41,374 nucleotides of DNA from Synechococcus sp. AG-683-C23 (GCA_003208835.1 QCVD01000021.1:1-41374), one strand, 5' to 3'; numbered from the stretch's first letter, positions 17,754 through 26,281 are shown. The notes: a model not told the origin generated them from the sequence alone. Made by a program: numbers and translations.

Positions 17754-18095
17754 ATGGCGGACGACACGATTTTTGGAAAAATTCTTCGCGGTGAAATCCC
17801 CTGCGATGAGGTATATAGCGATGCGTTATGCCTGGCTTTTCGCGATGTTGCCCCCCAGGCACCAACCCATGTGTTGGTGATTCCGCGCCAGCCGATTGAA
17901 AGTTTGCGATCGGCGGGAGACAGTGATCAGGCTCTACTGGGGCACTTGTTATTGGTGGCAGCTCGCGTGGCCAAGCAAGAGGGCTTGGACGATTGGCGCA
18001 CCGTGATTAACAGTGGAGCTGGCGCTGGACAAACGGTGTTCCACCTCCATGTGCATGTCATTGGTGGTCGTCCCCTGGCTTGGCCCCCTGGTTAA
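17754..18095 (+). CDS. HIT-family (histidine triad) nucleotide-binding protein
   Basis: The start is set at the ATG at 17754 (MADDTIFGKILRGEIPCDEVY), the usual HIT/HINT N-terminus; the frame is open further upstream but would run into the comM promoter region. The 113-residue protein has the HIT signature HLHVHVIGG near the C-terminus, preceded by the conserved INSGAGAGQTVF. HINT-type enzymes hydrolyse nucleoside phosphoramidates such as AMP-lysine; the physiological role in cyanobacteria is unclear. Confidence 0.93.
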   Translation: MADDTIFGKILRGEIPCDEVYSDALCLAFRDVAPQAPTHVLVIPRQPIESLRSAGDSDQALLGHLLLVAARVAKQEGLDDWRTVINSGAGAGQTVFHLHVHVIGGRPLAWPPG

Positions 18096-18119
18096 GGGCA
18101 CCAACGACAGAATGGAGGT

Positions 18120-20123
18120 ATGACAACACCTTCAAGGCGTCCGTTACAGGGCTTTGGTCAGCAGCTCGGCCGGCTGCAGCGCCTCGCACAGCCATATTTT
18201 CTCCCCGTTGAGGAGAGTCGCTCTTGGCAGTTTCTGCTGCTCGTAGTTGCGCTGCTAATTGTTGTTGTTGGTGTCACCCTGTTGCTGCTTACTGCAGCGG
18301 TCCAGATCAGTGGAGCGCTGATCCCCAACTTGCAGGAACGCTTCTTGCCGGGGATCCCTGAGCGTGTCGATGCGATCTGGTCGGGTTGGATCGGTCCATT
18401 GGTGAGTGGCCTCACCCTGGTGGGCGGTGGTTGTTTTGTGGCCTTTCGCAGCAAGCTTCGTCAGGGGCGCTGGTTGCCTTGGTTGCTGCTGGGTGTGATT
18501 GCTCTGTTGATCCTTGTGATTAACGGGATCAATGTGGGTATTAGTTTCATTGCTCGAAATATTGAAAATGCTCTGGTCGGATATGACGAGAGTAGCTTCT
18601 GGAAAATTGTTGCAATTTATGCATTCTGCCTTGTAGTGGCATTGCCAATTCGGGCTTTGCAAAGTTACTTAATTCCCAAGGTGGGATTGATGTGGCGCCG
18701 ATGGCTGAGTTCACGCTTGTTGGGCCGCTATTTATCAAATCGTGCATATTATGTTCTGAATCCTAATGATGAGAATGCTTCCGATATTGATAATCCCGAT
18801 CAGCGGATTTCTGACGATACTAGAAGTTTTACGATCACAAGTTTAAGTGTATTGGTTGAGGTAATTTCTGCTCTGCTGACCTTCCTCAGTTTCATCATTG
18901 TTCTTTGGACAATAAACGGTCGTTTAGCGTTGATGCTGCTGGTCTACTCAGTTGTTGGAACTGGGTTAATTATTTTTGCAAGTCGCAAACTTGTGGCTTT
19001 GAATTATCAACAACTGAAGCTAGAGGCCGACTTTCGTTATGGGCTCGTTCATATCAGAGATAACGCCGAATCGATTGCCTTTTACGGTGGAGAAGGCCAA
19101 GAAGGTAAAGAGGCGAATCGCAGGTTAGATGGTGCCATTCAGAACTACAACCGTTTGATTGTTTGGGAGGCCCTGATCAGTGTTATTCAGCGTTCCTATG
19201 ACTATTTCTCTCGCTTTCTGCCTTGGTTGGTTATTGCACCAATTTATTTCGCTAAAGAAGTCGATTTTGGAGTTTTTGGGCAAGCAAGTATTGCGTTCTC
19301 CCAGGTGTTATTTTCGGTGAGTTATATCGTCAATAACATTGATCGATTGGCGGCATTTTCCGCCAGTATTTCACGCCTTGAGGGCTTCCAGGGCCGCGTT
19401 GATGAGATCAGCGCTCAGCACGACGACTCACCAAACGTTTCTCCGATAACGCAAACCAGCGAAGCAAACCGTTTGCTGTTGAAGGGTGTGGACCTGGTTC
19501 CGCCCTTTAGTGATCGGGTTTTGATCAAAGATCTCAACCTCAGCCTCGAGCCCCGTCAGCGATTGCTCGTTGTGGGCCCTTCTGGTTGCGGTAAAACCTC
19601 GTTTTTACGACTGGTGAGTGGTCTTTGGCCGGTGCAAGGCGATGGCGAAATTCAACGCCCTGCAACTGGAGACTTGCTGTTTATTCCCCAAAAGCCCTAC
19701 ATGCTCTTGGGCTCCTTGCGCGAGCAACTGGCTTACCCCTTGGAGTCTGATCGGTTTGCCGATGACCAATTCCGGGCTGTGTTGGGTGAGGCCTGTCTGC
19801 CTGATTTGCTCAACCGTTATCCCGATCTGGATGTGAAGCAAGATTGGCCAAGGCTGTTGTCCTTAGGCGAGCAACAACGGCTTGCCTTTGCTCGACTGTT
19901 GCTGAATGCTCCGCAGATGGTGGTTCTCGATGAAGCCACCAGCGCGTTGGATGTGGCAACGGAGCGCCACCTTTACGAGTTGCTCTGTCGGCGTGAGATG
20001 TCGTTCATCAGTGTTGGACACCGCCCCACCCTGACTGAATTCCACGACACGGTGCTCGAGCTGGATGGAAAGGGAGGATGGCGTCTGTTGCCTGCGGCAG
20101 GCTATGAATTCGGCCGCGTCTGA
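18120..20123 (+). CDS. ABC transporter, fused permease-ATPase (SbmA/BacA/ABCD-like)
   Basis: The 667-residue half-transporter has an ABC_membrane_2-type permease (about residues 40-430; helices near 38-62, 98-120, 135-160, 182-205, 270-320 and 385-420), with the ALPIRALQSYLIPKVGLMWRRWLSSRLLGRYLSNRAYY motif typical of YddA/peroxisomal-ABCD-like proteins. The C-terminal ATPase has Walker A GPSGCGKTS, signature LSLGEQQRLAFARLL and Walker B MVVLDEATSALD. It should work as a homodimer in the inner membrane. The substrate is unknown; relatives move peptides, fatty acyl compounds or B12. An hli gene follows 8 bases after its stop. Confidence 0.9.
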   Translation: MTTPSRRPLQGFGQQLGRLQRLAQPYFLPVEESRSWQFLLLVVALLIVVVGVTLLLLTAAVQISGALIPNLQERFLPGIPERVDAIWSGWIGPLVSGLTLVGGGCFVAFRSKLRQGRWLPWLLLGVIALLILVINGINVGISFIARNIENALVGYDESSFWKIVAIYAFCLVVALPIRALQSYLIPKVGLMWRRWLSSRLLGRYLSNRAYYVLNPNDENASDIDNPDQRISDDTRSFTITSLSVLVEVISALLTFLSFIIVLWTINGRLALMLLVYSVVGTGLIIFASRKLVALNYQQLKLEADFRYGLVHIRDNAESIAFYGGEGQEGKEANRRLDGAIQNYNRLIVWEALISVIQRSYDYFSRFLPWLVIAPIYFAKEVDFGVFGQASIAFSQVLFSVSYIVNNIDRLAAFSASISRLEGFQGRVDEISAQHDDSPNVSPITQTSEANRLLLKGVDLVPPFSDRVLIKDLNLSLEPRQRLLVVGPSGCGKTSFLRLVSGLWPVQGDGEIQRPATGDLLFIPQKPYMLLGSLREQLAYPLESDRFADDQFRAVLGEACLPDLLNRYPDLDVKQDWPRLLSLGEQQRLAFARLLLNAPQMVVLDEATSALDVATERHLYELLCRREMSFISVGHRPTLTEFHDTVLELDGKGGWRLLPAAGYEFGRV

Positions 20124-20131
20124 TCGACCCG

Positions 20132-20341
20132 ATGACTTCTGAGACCACCAACGCTGCTGACGCCAGCCAAAAGCAGCCCCGATCTGCCACCGCCACCACA
20201 ACCGACGTTCCAGCCTTTGGCTGGAGCAGTTATGCCGAAAGGGTGAACGGGCGTTTCGCCATGATTGGGTTTGTGGCGGTGGTGCTGGTCGAACTGTTGA
20301 GTGGCGACACGTTTTTGTCTTGGGCAGGCCTGCTGCCTTAA
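20132..20341 (+). CDS. hli: high-light-inducible (Hli/SCP) chlorophyll-binding protein
   Basis: The 69-residue single-helix protein carries the chlorophyll a/b-binding-like motif ERVNGRFAMIGFVAVVLVELLSG (E..NGR.AM.GF) and a 30-residue N-terminal tail rich in Ala/Thr. Hli proteins sit in thylakoids, bind chlorophyll and carotenoid and help with photoprotection and pigment-protein assembly. It lies directly downstream of the ABC transporter and is probably on the same transcript. Its stop lies directly against the end of the convergent lipoprotein gene. Confidence 0.93.
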   Translation: MTSETTNAADASQKQPRSATATTTDVPAFGWSSYAERVNGRFAMIGFVAVVLVELLSGDTFLSWAGLLP

Positions 20342-20821
20342 TCAAGGCAAACGGATGAGATCAACATCCCAGCGTCCGTTTCGGCTCACCTGTACTGCAA
20401 GCAGCCTCCCTGAGCCATCAAGACTGACCGACCGAGGGACGCCAGGCGGATCGAGTGGGATGCGCTGCAGGGCTGCTGCATTGCGTCGGTAGAGAAAGAG
20501 CTCGGTGCGGTCATCCCGTTGCTGCACCACAGCAATGCGCGAACCATCGCCGCTCACGCTCAGGCTGATGGGTTGGGCATCCGCTCGATTGAGGCCTGGT
20601 AGTGGCACCGGTCGGCGATTTCTGAGGTCGATTAGTTCAATCCGCTCTCGACCGCCCCGCTTGCCAAGGCTCGCGAGCCAGATCTGACCGAGGGATGGGT
20701 CCCTCCGGCTGCTGACTGATTGGCGGAGTAACCCATTGAGCTCGGGTCTCGGTCGCGGACGATCGCTACTGCATCCGGCTAAGAACAGGAGTACCCCCAA
20801 GCTCAGGCTGACCATTCTCAT
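20342..20821 (-). CDS. TolB-like lipoprotein (second of a pair)
   Basis: The 159-residue product has a lipoprotein signal MRMVSLSLGVLLFLAGCSS (lipobox LAGC, Cys at about 17). The mature domain has two or three WD40/TolB-like blades (SLGQIWLASLG...RIELIDLRNRRPVPLP..., SLSVSGDGSRIAVVQQRDDRTELFLYRR, SVSLDGSGRLLAVQVSRNGRWDVDLI). It is probably anchored to a membrane on the periplasmic side. It starts in an ATGA overlap with the upstream paralogue-like gene. Function is unknown; such half-propellers may pair with a partner. Confidence 0.8.
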   Translation of the reverse strand: MRMVSLSLGVLLFLAGCSSDRPRPRPELNGLLRQSVSSRRDPSLGQIWLASLGKRGGRERIELIDLRNRRPVPLPGLNRADAQPISLSVSGDGSRIAVVQQRDDRTELFLYRRNAAALQRIPLDPPGVPRSVSLDGSGRLLAVQVSRNGRWDVDLIRLP

Positions 20822-21357
20822 GGGGCTGGCGTAAGCGGTGGAGTGCTCAAGGCTTGGCCGGCTGGGCGGTCGATTTCCAACACATCACTCAGGTCAAAAA
20901 TCTCCACGCGCCAGAGGCCTTGATCAGTCACTTGCAGAGCAAGGGTTTGGGCGTCAGGTGCCAGGCTCACTTGAATCGGATCCCGTCCGCCAGGGAGCTG
21001 GATGGGGTGCAATCGTCCATTGAGGCGGTCGGCGATGACTGCCATTCGCCGCCGTCCATGTTGGGTGATCAGGGCGATGTATCGACCATTCCAGCTCAGC
21101 GATGGAGAGCTGTGGGGTTGATGACGTTTGAGCTGTGGCAATGCCTGAATTGATCCATTGATCACATTGCGCATTTGCACCGTTTGGCGCCCTCGAAGGT
21201 CGCTGATCACAGCGAGCCATTTCCCGTTGCCACTCAGGGCGGGATCCTGTTGGCTTGTGGCCAGTAATCCTCCGCTAGCGCGTTCCACTCTGCCGCCACA
21301 GCCCCCCAGGCTCAGGCCGATCAGGAGTGTCAGCAGCGGTGAGAGGAGACGGTTCAG
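20818..21357 (-). CDS. TolB-like lipoprotein (first of a pair), probable CTG start
   Basis: The first standard start in this frame is GTG at 21288 (156 residues), which leaves no export signal. Reading upstream in frame to CTG at 21357 adds a typical lipoprotein signal, (M)NRLLSPLLTLLIGLSLGGC, with lipobox LGGC; a stop lies two codons further up. The CTG overlaps the TGA of ycf66 as CTGA, the geometry of coupled ATGA starts. The mature part has TolB-like blades (PALSGNGKWLAVISDLRGRQTVQMRN, SLSWNGRYIALITQHGRRRMAV, SLAPDAQTLALQVTDQGLWRVEIFDL). The start at 21357 is therefore preferred, but this rests on the signal peptide alone. Confidence 0.7.
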   Translation of the reverse strand: MNRLLSPLLTLLIGLSLGGCGGRVERASGGLLATSQQDPALSGNGKWLAVISDLRGRQTVQMRNVINGSIQALPQLKRHQPHSSPSLSWNGRYIALITQHGRRRMAVIADRLNGRLHPIQLPGGRDPIQVSLAPDAQTLALQVTDQGLWRVEIFDLSDVLEIDRPAGQALSTPPLTPAP

Positions 21358-22394
21358 TCGTCAAAGCGGGAACTGTTGTCCCGGGCCCGAGGGCTTTTAC
21401 TGCGAGGGCTGTTGTCACGAGGGCTGTTGTCACGAGGGCTGTTGTCACGAGGACGAGAGCTTCGTGGTTCTGGCCGCCCTGTCTCAGGATTCGATTGGGA
21501 CTGGCTTGTCGGTGCCGTTACGGAAGGGGTATTGGATCGGGGCCGGCTACTGATGGGGCGGCTTGTAGCCTCCCCCCCTCTCTCGCGGGCTGAATTAAGG
21601 AAGGGGCTTTTGGTTTGGGGTGCAGCTGCTGATGCTGTATTTCTCCCACTCCGACTGGTGCTGAAGGCGGCTTCTTCTGCCTTGGGACGTACTGGAGATC
21701 CCGTGGGGCGTTCTTGGCGACCCGTGGGTCTACTGCCACGGCGTTGATCTTCACGATCAGAGCGCCGTTCACCGAAATCGGACCGCTGCTCATCTTTGGC
21801 TTCACCGGCGCGGAATCGTGCCATGCGACGGGAGCGTTCGTCGGTTTGATCCCAATCCTGGCTGTCCTGGTCGTCGTGCCCCCGCCCTCGACGACTCGCT
21901 GCTTCTTCTGGAATCGCGGCTCGGCTGGTGCGTCGTGGGCGATAAAAATCGTCTTCTGGACGGTTATCCGTGCCGGCATTGCGTCCACCGAAACGGCGTT
22001 GGACCGGCTGTGGTTCGTCAAAGCGGTCGTAGTCGTCGTCCCAACCGCCATGAAGGCCTCCGGCGCCAGACTCTTCACGTTCTGGGGCAGGTTCGTCGTC
22101 GAAATAAGCGGAGCGGCGGGCTTGTTCCGTCGCGACGCCCCTTAGCCGCACACTTTCGTAGGCGAAAAAGACGGTGGTACTGGCCAGTAGAAATTGGCCA
22201 AACTGAAGAATGGGGTCAAGGCGCCAGCCTTGAAAGAAAAGAATTCCTCCGCAGAGGAGTCCAATGGCGGCAAAAAAAACGTCATAATCCCTTGCAAGCG
22301 CAGGCTTGAACGTGCGCAGGAAGTAAAGCAACGCACCGCCGACGGCCAGCACAATTCCGACAATGCTGGCCCAATTAAGACTGGCATTAACCAA
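21354..22394 (-). CDS. ycf66: Ycf66-family membrane protein with long repetitive acidic/basic tail
   Basis: The 346-residue product has an N-terminal Ycf66 membrane domain (about 1-90) of three helices (VNASLNWASIVGIVLAVGGALLYFL, DYDVFFAAIGLLCGGILFFQGWRLDPILQFGQFLLASTTVFFAYESVRLRG). About 250 residues of low-complexity, charged, Arg/Asp/Ser/Pro-rich sequence follow, ending in PRDNS repeats. Ycf66 is conserved in cyanobacteria and some plastids; its function is not established. It follows psbX on the same strand (49-base gap). The tail includes a 15-bp perfect tandem repeat, so its length is likely to vary between strains. Confidence 0.88.
   Translation of the reverse strand: MVNASLNWASIVGIVLAVGGALLYFLRTFKPALARDYDVFFAAIGLLCGGILFFQGWRLDPILQFGQFLLASTTVFFAYESVRLRGVATEQARRSAYFDDEPAPEREESGAGGLHGGWDDDYDRFDEPQPVQRRFGGRNAGTDNRPEDDFYRPRRTSRAAIPEEAASRRGRGHDDQDSQDWDQTDERSRRMARFRAGEAKDEQRSDFGERRSDREDQRRGSRPTGRQERPTGSPVRPKAEEAAFSTSRSGRNTASAAAPQTKSPFLNSARERGGEATSRPISSRPRSNTPSVTAPTSQSQSNPETGRPEPRSSRPRDNSPRDNSPRDNSPRSKSPRARDNSSRFDD
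21406..21450. repeat. 15-bp tandem repeat, three perfect copies, inside ycf66
   Basis: The unit GGGCTGTTGTCACGA occurs three times head to tail (21406, 21421 and 21436), with a degraded fourth copy at 21391-21405. On the coding strand it gives in-frame PRDNS-type pentapeptides, so changes in copy number would keep the frame. Confidence 0.95.
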
Positions 22395-22443
22395 AGGTGC
22401 GCTCCCGCTTGAGCCCTAGTTTACGAGTGATGCCAGTTGTTGA

Positions 22444-22566
22444 TCAGAGCTTGCGATCGAGGCGGTCGGTTTGACTCACCAGGATCAAAGCAATAGTGGC
22501 GGGCACAACAATAATCACAGCTCCCCACACGAGGCTGCTTAGAAAGTTGGAGAGGGAGGAGGTCAT
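22444..22566 (-). CDS. psbX: PsbX, photosystem II small subunit
   Basis: A 40-residue frame from the ATG at 22566 reads [18 protein letters not shown], continues through a single hydrophobic helix (about residues 11-31, with a Pro near 22), and ends [10 protein letters not shown]. This matches PsbX in length, helix position and the S-L-x-N-F-L-x-S-L-V-W-G-A start. PsbX is a single-span thylakoid protein near the QB side of PSII. Its neighbour downstream is ycf66. Confidence 0.92.
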   Translation of the reverse strand: MTSSLSNFLSSLVWGAVIIVVPATIALILVSQTDRLDRKL

Positions 22567-22645
22567 CGGGGTGTTGCCGTCAGCATCGTGGCCAGCGCGA
22601 TCCTAATGATGAAAGTCCTGTTTCTACGATGGTGGCTCGATTGCT

Positions 22646-22978
22646 TTGAGGTTTGTGACGCCGCTGCTGCTTCAGGCCTTGCCGTTTGTCCATGTTTCGC
22701 TGGGTCTCCTCCTGGCTGCTTGGACTGTTGCATTTTTGCTTCGCATCGTTATCACCTGGTATCCACAGCTTGATATGACAAAAGGGGCATGGCCTTTGAT
22801 CGCCTGGCCCACGGAGCCCGTGTTGGCCCTTACGCGCAAAGTTGTGGCTCCGATCGGAGGTGTGGATGTCACCCCTGTGATCTGGGTGGGATTGATCAGC
22901 CTGTTTCGGGAGCTGCTGGTGGGACAACAGGGTGTTCTCTCGCAAATCCTGCTGCGCAGTGCCCAGGCGGTTGCCTGA
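22646..22978 (+). CDS. YggT-family membrane protein
   Basis: The product is about 110 residues with two long hydrophobic segments (about 12-36 and 78-90) separated by the family motif RIVITWYPQLDMTKGAWPLIAWPTEPVLALTRKVVAPIGGVDVTPVIWVGLI. This matches the YggT/Ycf19-type pattern W(Y/F)P..P......P..P.L...R...P..GG.D.SP. The start is uncertain between TTG at 22646 and GTG at 22655. YggT proteins are implicated in membrane organisation or osmotic tolerance; the role in cyanobacteria is not firm. It is divergent from psbX. Confidence 0.85.
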   Translation: MRFVTPLLLQALPFVHVSLGLLLAAWTVAFLLRIVITWYPQLDMTKGAWPLIAWPTEPVLALTRKVVAPIGGVDVTPVIWVGLISLFRELLVGQQGVLSQILLRSAQAVA

Positions 22979-23009
22979 GGGTCAAGCTCTCGTCAACTCC
23001 TGAGCTGCT

Positions 23010-24356
23010 TCAGGGCAGCATTTCTTGCTCCACAAATTTGGTGTGAATGTCGCCGTTGATGAATTCGGGACGGTCGAGCATCTCCAGGTGGAACTCAACC
23101 GTGGTGGGAATCCCCGTGATGGCACATTCATTCAGTGCCCGTTTCATCCGGTTCATGGCGTGTTGCCGGTCTTTGCCCCAAACAATCACCTTCCCAATTA
23201 ACGAGTCGTAGAAAGGGGGAATGTCGTAACCGGTGTACACGTGGCTATCGACACGCACCCCAGGCCCGCCGGGGGGCAGCCATCCGGTGATCCGTCCCGG
23301 TGCTGGGCGGAAATTGTGGCGGGCATCTTCTGCATTAATCCTGCATTCGATGGCGTGGCCATTCATTTGGATCTCGTCTTGGTGCATGCTGATCGGCTCG
23401 CCTCCAGCGATGCGTAGCTGTTCGGCGATGAGGTCGACGCCCGTGACCATCTCCGTGACCGGATGCTCGACCTGAATCCGCGTGTTCATCTCCATGAAAT
23501 AGAAACCGCCGCTGCGGTCGAGGAGAAACTCAACGGTGCCGGCACCTTCGTAATTGATGCTGCGGGCTGCGGCGATTGCCGCTTCACCCATCTTTCGCCG
23601 TAGCTCGGGATCAAGGGCAGGGCTTGGCGCTTCTTCCAGCAGTTTTTGGTGGCGACGTTGGATGGAGCAGTCCCGCTCGCCCAGGTGAACAACGGTGCCG
23701 TGACGATCCGCAAGCACCTGCACTTCCACGTGGCGAGGGCGGTCGATGAATTTTTCCAAGTAGAGCCCGGGATTGCCAAAGGCCGCTTCCGCTTCCCCTT
23801 GGGCTGCTTTGTACAAGCTTTCAAGCTGATCGGGCTCCGGCACGAGACGCATGCCTCGGCCACCACCACCAGCGGTGGCTTTGATCATCACGGGGTAGCC
23901 CATCTCAGCGGCTAGCTGGGCGGCTTCTTGCGGATTGGACAGCAATCCTTCACTGCCTGGAACGGTGGGAACTCCCACCGATTGCATGGTTATTTTTGCG
24001 GTCGATTTATCACCCATGGACCGGATCGCATGGGGTGATGGTCCGACAAAAATCAGCCCATGCGCATTGCACATTTCGGCGAATTTGTCGTTTTCTGCCA
24101 AAAAGCCGTAGCCAGGGTGGATGGCATCGGCACCACGAGAGGTGGCGGCGGCAAGGATGTTGGGAACGTTGAGATAGCTCTTGTTGCTTTGCGCTTCGCC
24201 GACGCAAACGGCTTCATCAGCCAGCTGAACGTGCAAAGCGTCTTTGTCGACAGAGCTGTACACAGCAATGGTGGCGATGCCGAGCTCTCTGCAGCTCCGC
24301 AAAATTCGAAGAGCAATCTCGCCGCGGTTGGCGATCAGCACTTTGCCGATGGGCAT
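23010..24356 (-). CDS. accC: biotin carboxylase subunit of acetyl-CoA carboxylase
   Basis: The 448-residue protein is full length and starts MPIGKVLIANRGEIALRILRSC, as expected for AccC. It has the glycine-rich ATP loop GGGGRGMRLV, LVEKFI-like LYLEKFIDRPRHVEVQVL, the ERDCSIQRRHQKLLEEAPSP block and the signature YFMEMNTRIQVEHPVTEMVTG. It carboxylates biotin on AccB in the first step of fatty-acid synthesis. accB and the carboxyltransferase subunits are not in the window. It is convergent with the yggT-type gene. Confidence 0.97.
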   Translation of the reverse strand: MPIGKVLIANRGEIALRILRSCRELGIATIAVYSSVDKDALHVQLADEAVCVGEAQSNKSYLNVPNILAAATSRGADAIHPGYGFLAENDKFAEMCNAHGLIFVGPSPHAIRSMGDKSTAKITMQSVGVPTVPGSEGLLSNPQEAAQLAAEMGYPVMIKATAGGGGRGMRLVPEPDQLESLYKAAQGEAEAAFGNPGLYLEKFIDRPRHVEVQVLADRHGTVVHLGERDCSIQRRHQKLLEEAPSPALDPELRRKMGEAAIAAARSINYEGAGTVEFLLDRSGGFYFMEMNTRIQVEHPVTEMVTGVDLIAEQLRIAGGEPISMHQDEIQMNGHAIECRINAEDARHNFRPAPGRITGWLPPGGPGVRVDSHVYTGYDIPPFYDSLIGKVIVWGKDRQHAMNRMKRALNECAITGIPTTVEFHLEMLDRPEFINGDIHTKFVEQEMLP

Positions 24357-24485
24357 CCCGCAGTGTCATCAGGCCTCAGCCGGATCGTATCAGCGGTAAC
24401 TGATCAGGAGCTCTAAACGCCAACCTTATTCACCCCGGCCGGTATGATCACTCATCGATGAAGTCCGAGCGACTGAATCGACCAT

Positions 24486-24567
24486 GCGGATGTGGTGGAA
24501 TTGGTAGACACGCACGTTTGAGGGGCGTGTGGCTTAGGCCTTGCGAGTTCAAGTCTCGCCATCCGCA
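24486..24567 (+). tRNA. tRNA-Leu (GAG)
   Basis: The acceptor strands GCGGATG (24486-24492) and CATCCGC (24560-24566) pair perfectly, with discriminator A at 24567 and no encoded CCA. The D-arm contains GGAATTGGTAGACAC, the anticodon stem CACGT/GCGTG holds loop TTGAGGG (anticodon GAG), a class II variable arm (TGGCTTAGGCCT region) follows, and the T-arm has TTCAAGT. The long variable arm and GAG anticodon give tRNA-Leu. Confidence 0.93.
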
Positions 24568-24607
24568 TTTCAATCTTTTGGCAAGCCTCCGCAACGCTGA
24601 ACCAGGA

Positions 24608-25849
24608 TTGACGATCGTCCTGGTTTCGAATGGCCCAGGGGAGTTGAGCACCTGGGTTCGACCTCTGGCGGAACGGCTCCACATCCTTCAGCCGTTGCGA
24701 CCGCGAGACCCCAGCTCGCCCGCAAGCCTTCAATTGGTCTTGGTGCCATGTCCGAATGCCACGGGCCAGGAGCATCGGGCTGCTCAACCCTGGCAGCTGT
24801 TTGATCGGATCATTCCGGCTCGATCGTTTTGGTTACTCCTGCTGCGTCCGCGGCGCTTTGGGCTGTGGCCTCAGAAAGGAATCGTGGTGTTTCTGGGGGG
24901 GGATCAGTTTTGGACGGTGCTCTTGTCCGCCCGTCTCGGGTACCGCCACATCACCTATGCAGAGTGGGTGGCGCGTTGGCCGCAGTGGAACGACAGCATC
25001 GCTGCGATGTCAGAGGCGGTACGCCGTCAGTTGCCGGTCCGGTATCAAGGCCGATGTCGGGTTGTCGGCGATTTAATGGCCGACCTCTCATCGTTTGCGC
25101 GTCGAGAGGCTCCGCTACCGGACGGTGAGTGGGTGGCGTTATTGCCGGGGTCGAAGGCCGCCAAATTGAGCGTCGGGATGCCGTTTTTTCTGGAAACCGC
25201 TGATCACATCGCCCGGGAGCGTCCGCAGTGTCGTTTTTTACTCCCTTTGGCTCCCACCACCAGTGTTGAAGAACTCCTGCGGTTTGCGGGCCCGACCAAC
25301 CCGATTGCCCATCTCTATCGATCAGCGGTCGTGGCTGTGGATAACGATGCGCTGGTCACCAAGGCCGGAACACGAATCCAATTGATTCAGCAGCATCCGG
25401 CCCATGGCCCTCTGAGCCAGTGCGATTTGGCCCTGACCACCGTGGGGGCGAACACCGCTGAACTCGGTGCGTTGGCGGTTCCCATGATCGTGATGGTGCC
25501 CACCCAGCACCTGGACATGATGCGGGCATGGGATGGCGGTTTTGGGTTATTGGCGCGGATCCCCGGTTTGCGTCGCTTGCTCGGTGCGTTGTTGACGTTT
25601 TGGAGACTGCGCAACAACGGTTTTGTGGCTTGGCCCAACATCACGGCGGGTCGGTCCGTGGTGCCTGAGCGGATTGGTGAAATCACACCCCAACAAATCG
25701 CCACGGAAGCGATCGAATGGTTGTCATCTCCAGAGCGTTTGGAGGGGCAACGCGAGGACCTCCAGGCCCTGCGGGGTGAGCCCGGTGCCGTGATGGCATT
25801 GGCCGCCGAAGTGCGCGATCTGCTCCCCCGCACGCTTCCCTCTGCCTAA
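24608..25849 (+). CDS. LpxB-like (GT-B fold) glycosyltransferase
   Basis: The protein is about 413 residues from TTG at 24608 (TIVLVSNGPGELSTWVRPLAERL). The open frame runs back through tRNA-Leu, so the annotated start must lie after 24567; TTG at 24578 is the other option and neither has a clear ribosome site. It has an N-terminal GELSTWVRPLAE glycine motif, VVFLGGDQFWTVLLSARLGYRHITYAEW, VALLPGSKAAKLSVGMPFFLETAD and LTTVGANTAELGALAVPMIVMVPTQHLDMM, a donor-binding pattern like lipid-A-disaccharide synthase (COG0763). Marine picocyanobacteria often have this LpxB-related gene; the acceptor is unknown. Confidence 0.75.
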   Translation: MTIVLVSNGPGELSTWVRPLAERLHILQPLRPRDPSSPASLQLVLVPCPNATGQEHRAAQPWQLFDRIIPARSFWLLLLRPRRFGLWPQKGIVVFLGGDQFWTVLLSARLGYRHITYAEWVARWPQWNDSIAAMSEAVRRQLPVRYQGRCRVVGDLMADLSSFARREAPLPDGEWVALLPGSKAAKLSVGMPFFLETADHIARERPQCRFLLPLAPTTSVEELLRFAGPTNPIAHLYRSAVVAVDNDALVTKAGTRIQLIQQHPAHGPLSQCDLALTTVGANTAELGALAVPMIVMVPTQHLDMMRAWDGGFGLLARIPGLRRLLGALLTFWRLRNNGFVAWPNITAGRSVVPERIGEITPQQIATEAIEWLSSPERLEGQREDLQALRGEPGAVMALAAEVRDLLPRTLPSA

Positions 25850-25876
25850 GGTGACCAACATGCAATTGCCCTAATC

Positions 25877-26278
25877 ATGCCCAGCCTTGATCTGATCAAC
25901 CGCAGCACCGACGAGTGGAAGCAATCGTTATCCCCTGAGCAATATCAGGTAGCGCGCTGTGGGGGAACTGAACGGGCCTTCACAGGTAAGTATTGGGACA
26001 ACAAAGCGGCTGGTGTTTATCACTGCGTTTGTTGCGGAACACCGTTGTTCAGTTCAACAACCAAGTTCGATTCGGGCACAGGCTGGCCCAGCTTTTGGGA
26101 TGGCATCTCTCCAGAAGCGATCACTACAAAACAGGACGTAACCCACGGCATGGTCCGGACGGAGATCACCTGCTCCCGTTGTGACAGTCATCTAGGACAT
26201 GTGTTCTCCGACGGACCTGCACCAACGGGTCAGCGTCATTGCGTGAACAGCGCCTCCTTGGATTTCAAAGCGGTTTGA
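25877..26278 (+). CDS. msrB: MsrB, methionine-R-sulfoxide reductase
   Basis: The 133-residue protein repairs methionine-R-sulfoxide using thioredoxin. The zinc-binding Cys pairs are CVCC (about 50-53) and CSRC (about 97-100). The SGTGWPSFW block and C-terminal RHCVNSASLDF with the catalytic Cys are the MsrB signature, and HLGHVF is also present. The frame is complete, starting MPSLDLINRSTDEW. Its stop lies 3 bases from the end of the convergent small gene. Confidence 0.96.
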   Translation: MPSLDLINRSTDEWKQSLSPEQYQVARCGGTERAFTGKYWDNKAAGVYHCVCCGTPLFSSTTKFDSGTGWPSFWDGISPEAITTKQDVTHGMVRTEITCSRCDSHLGHVFSDGPAPTGQRHCVNSASLDFKAV

Positions 26279-26281
26279 TGG

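Noticed and set aside
24458-24607. Extension of the LpxB-like frame back to ATG 24458.
   Set aside because: It would run through the tRNA-Leu gene; the conserved protein begins only after it.
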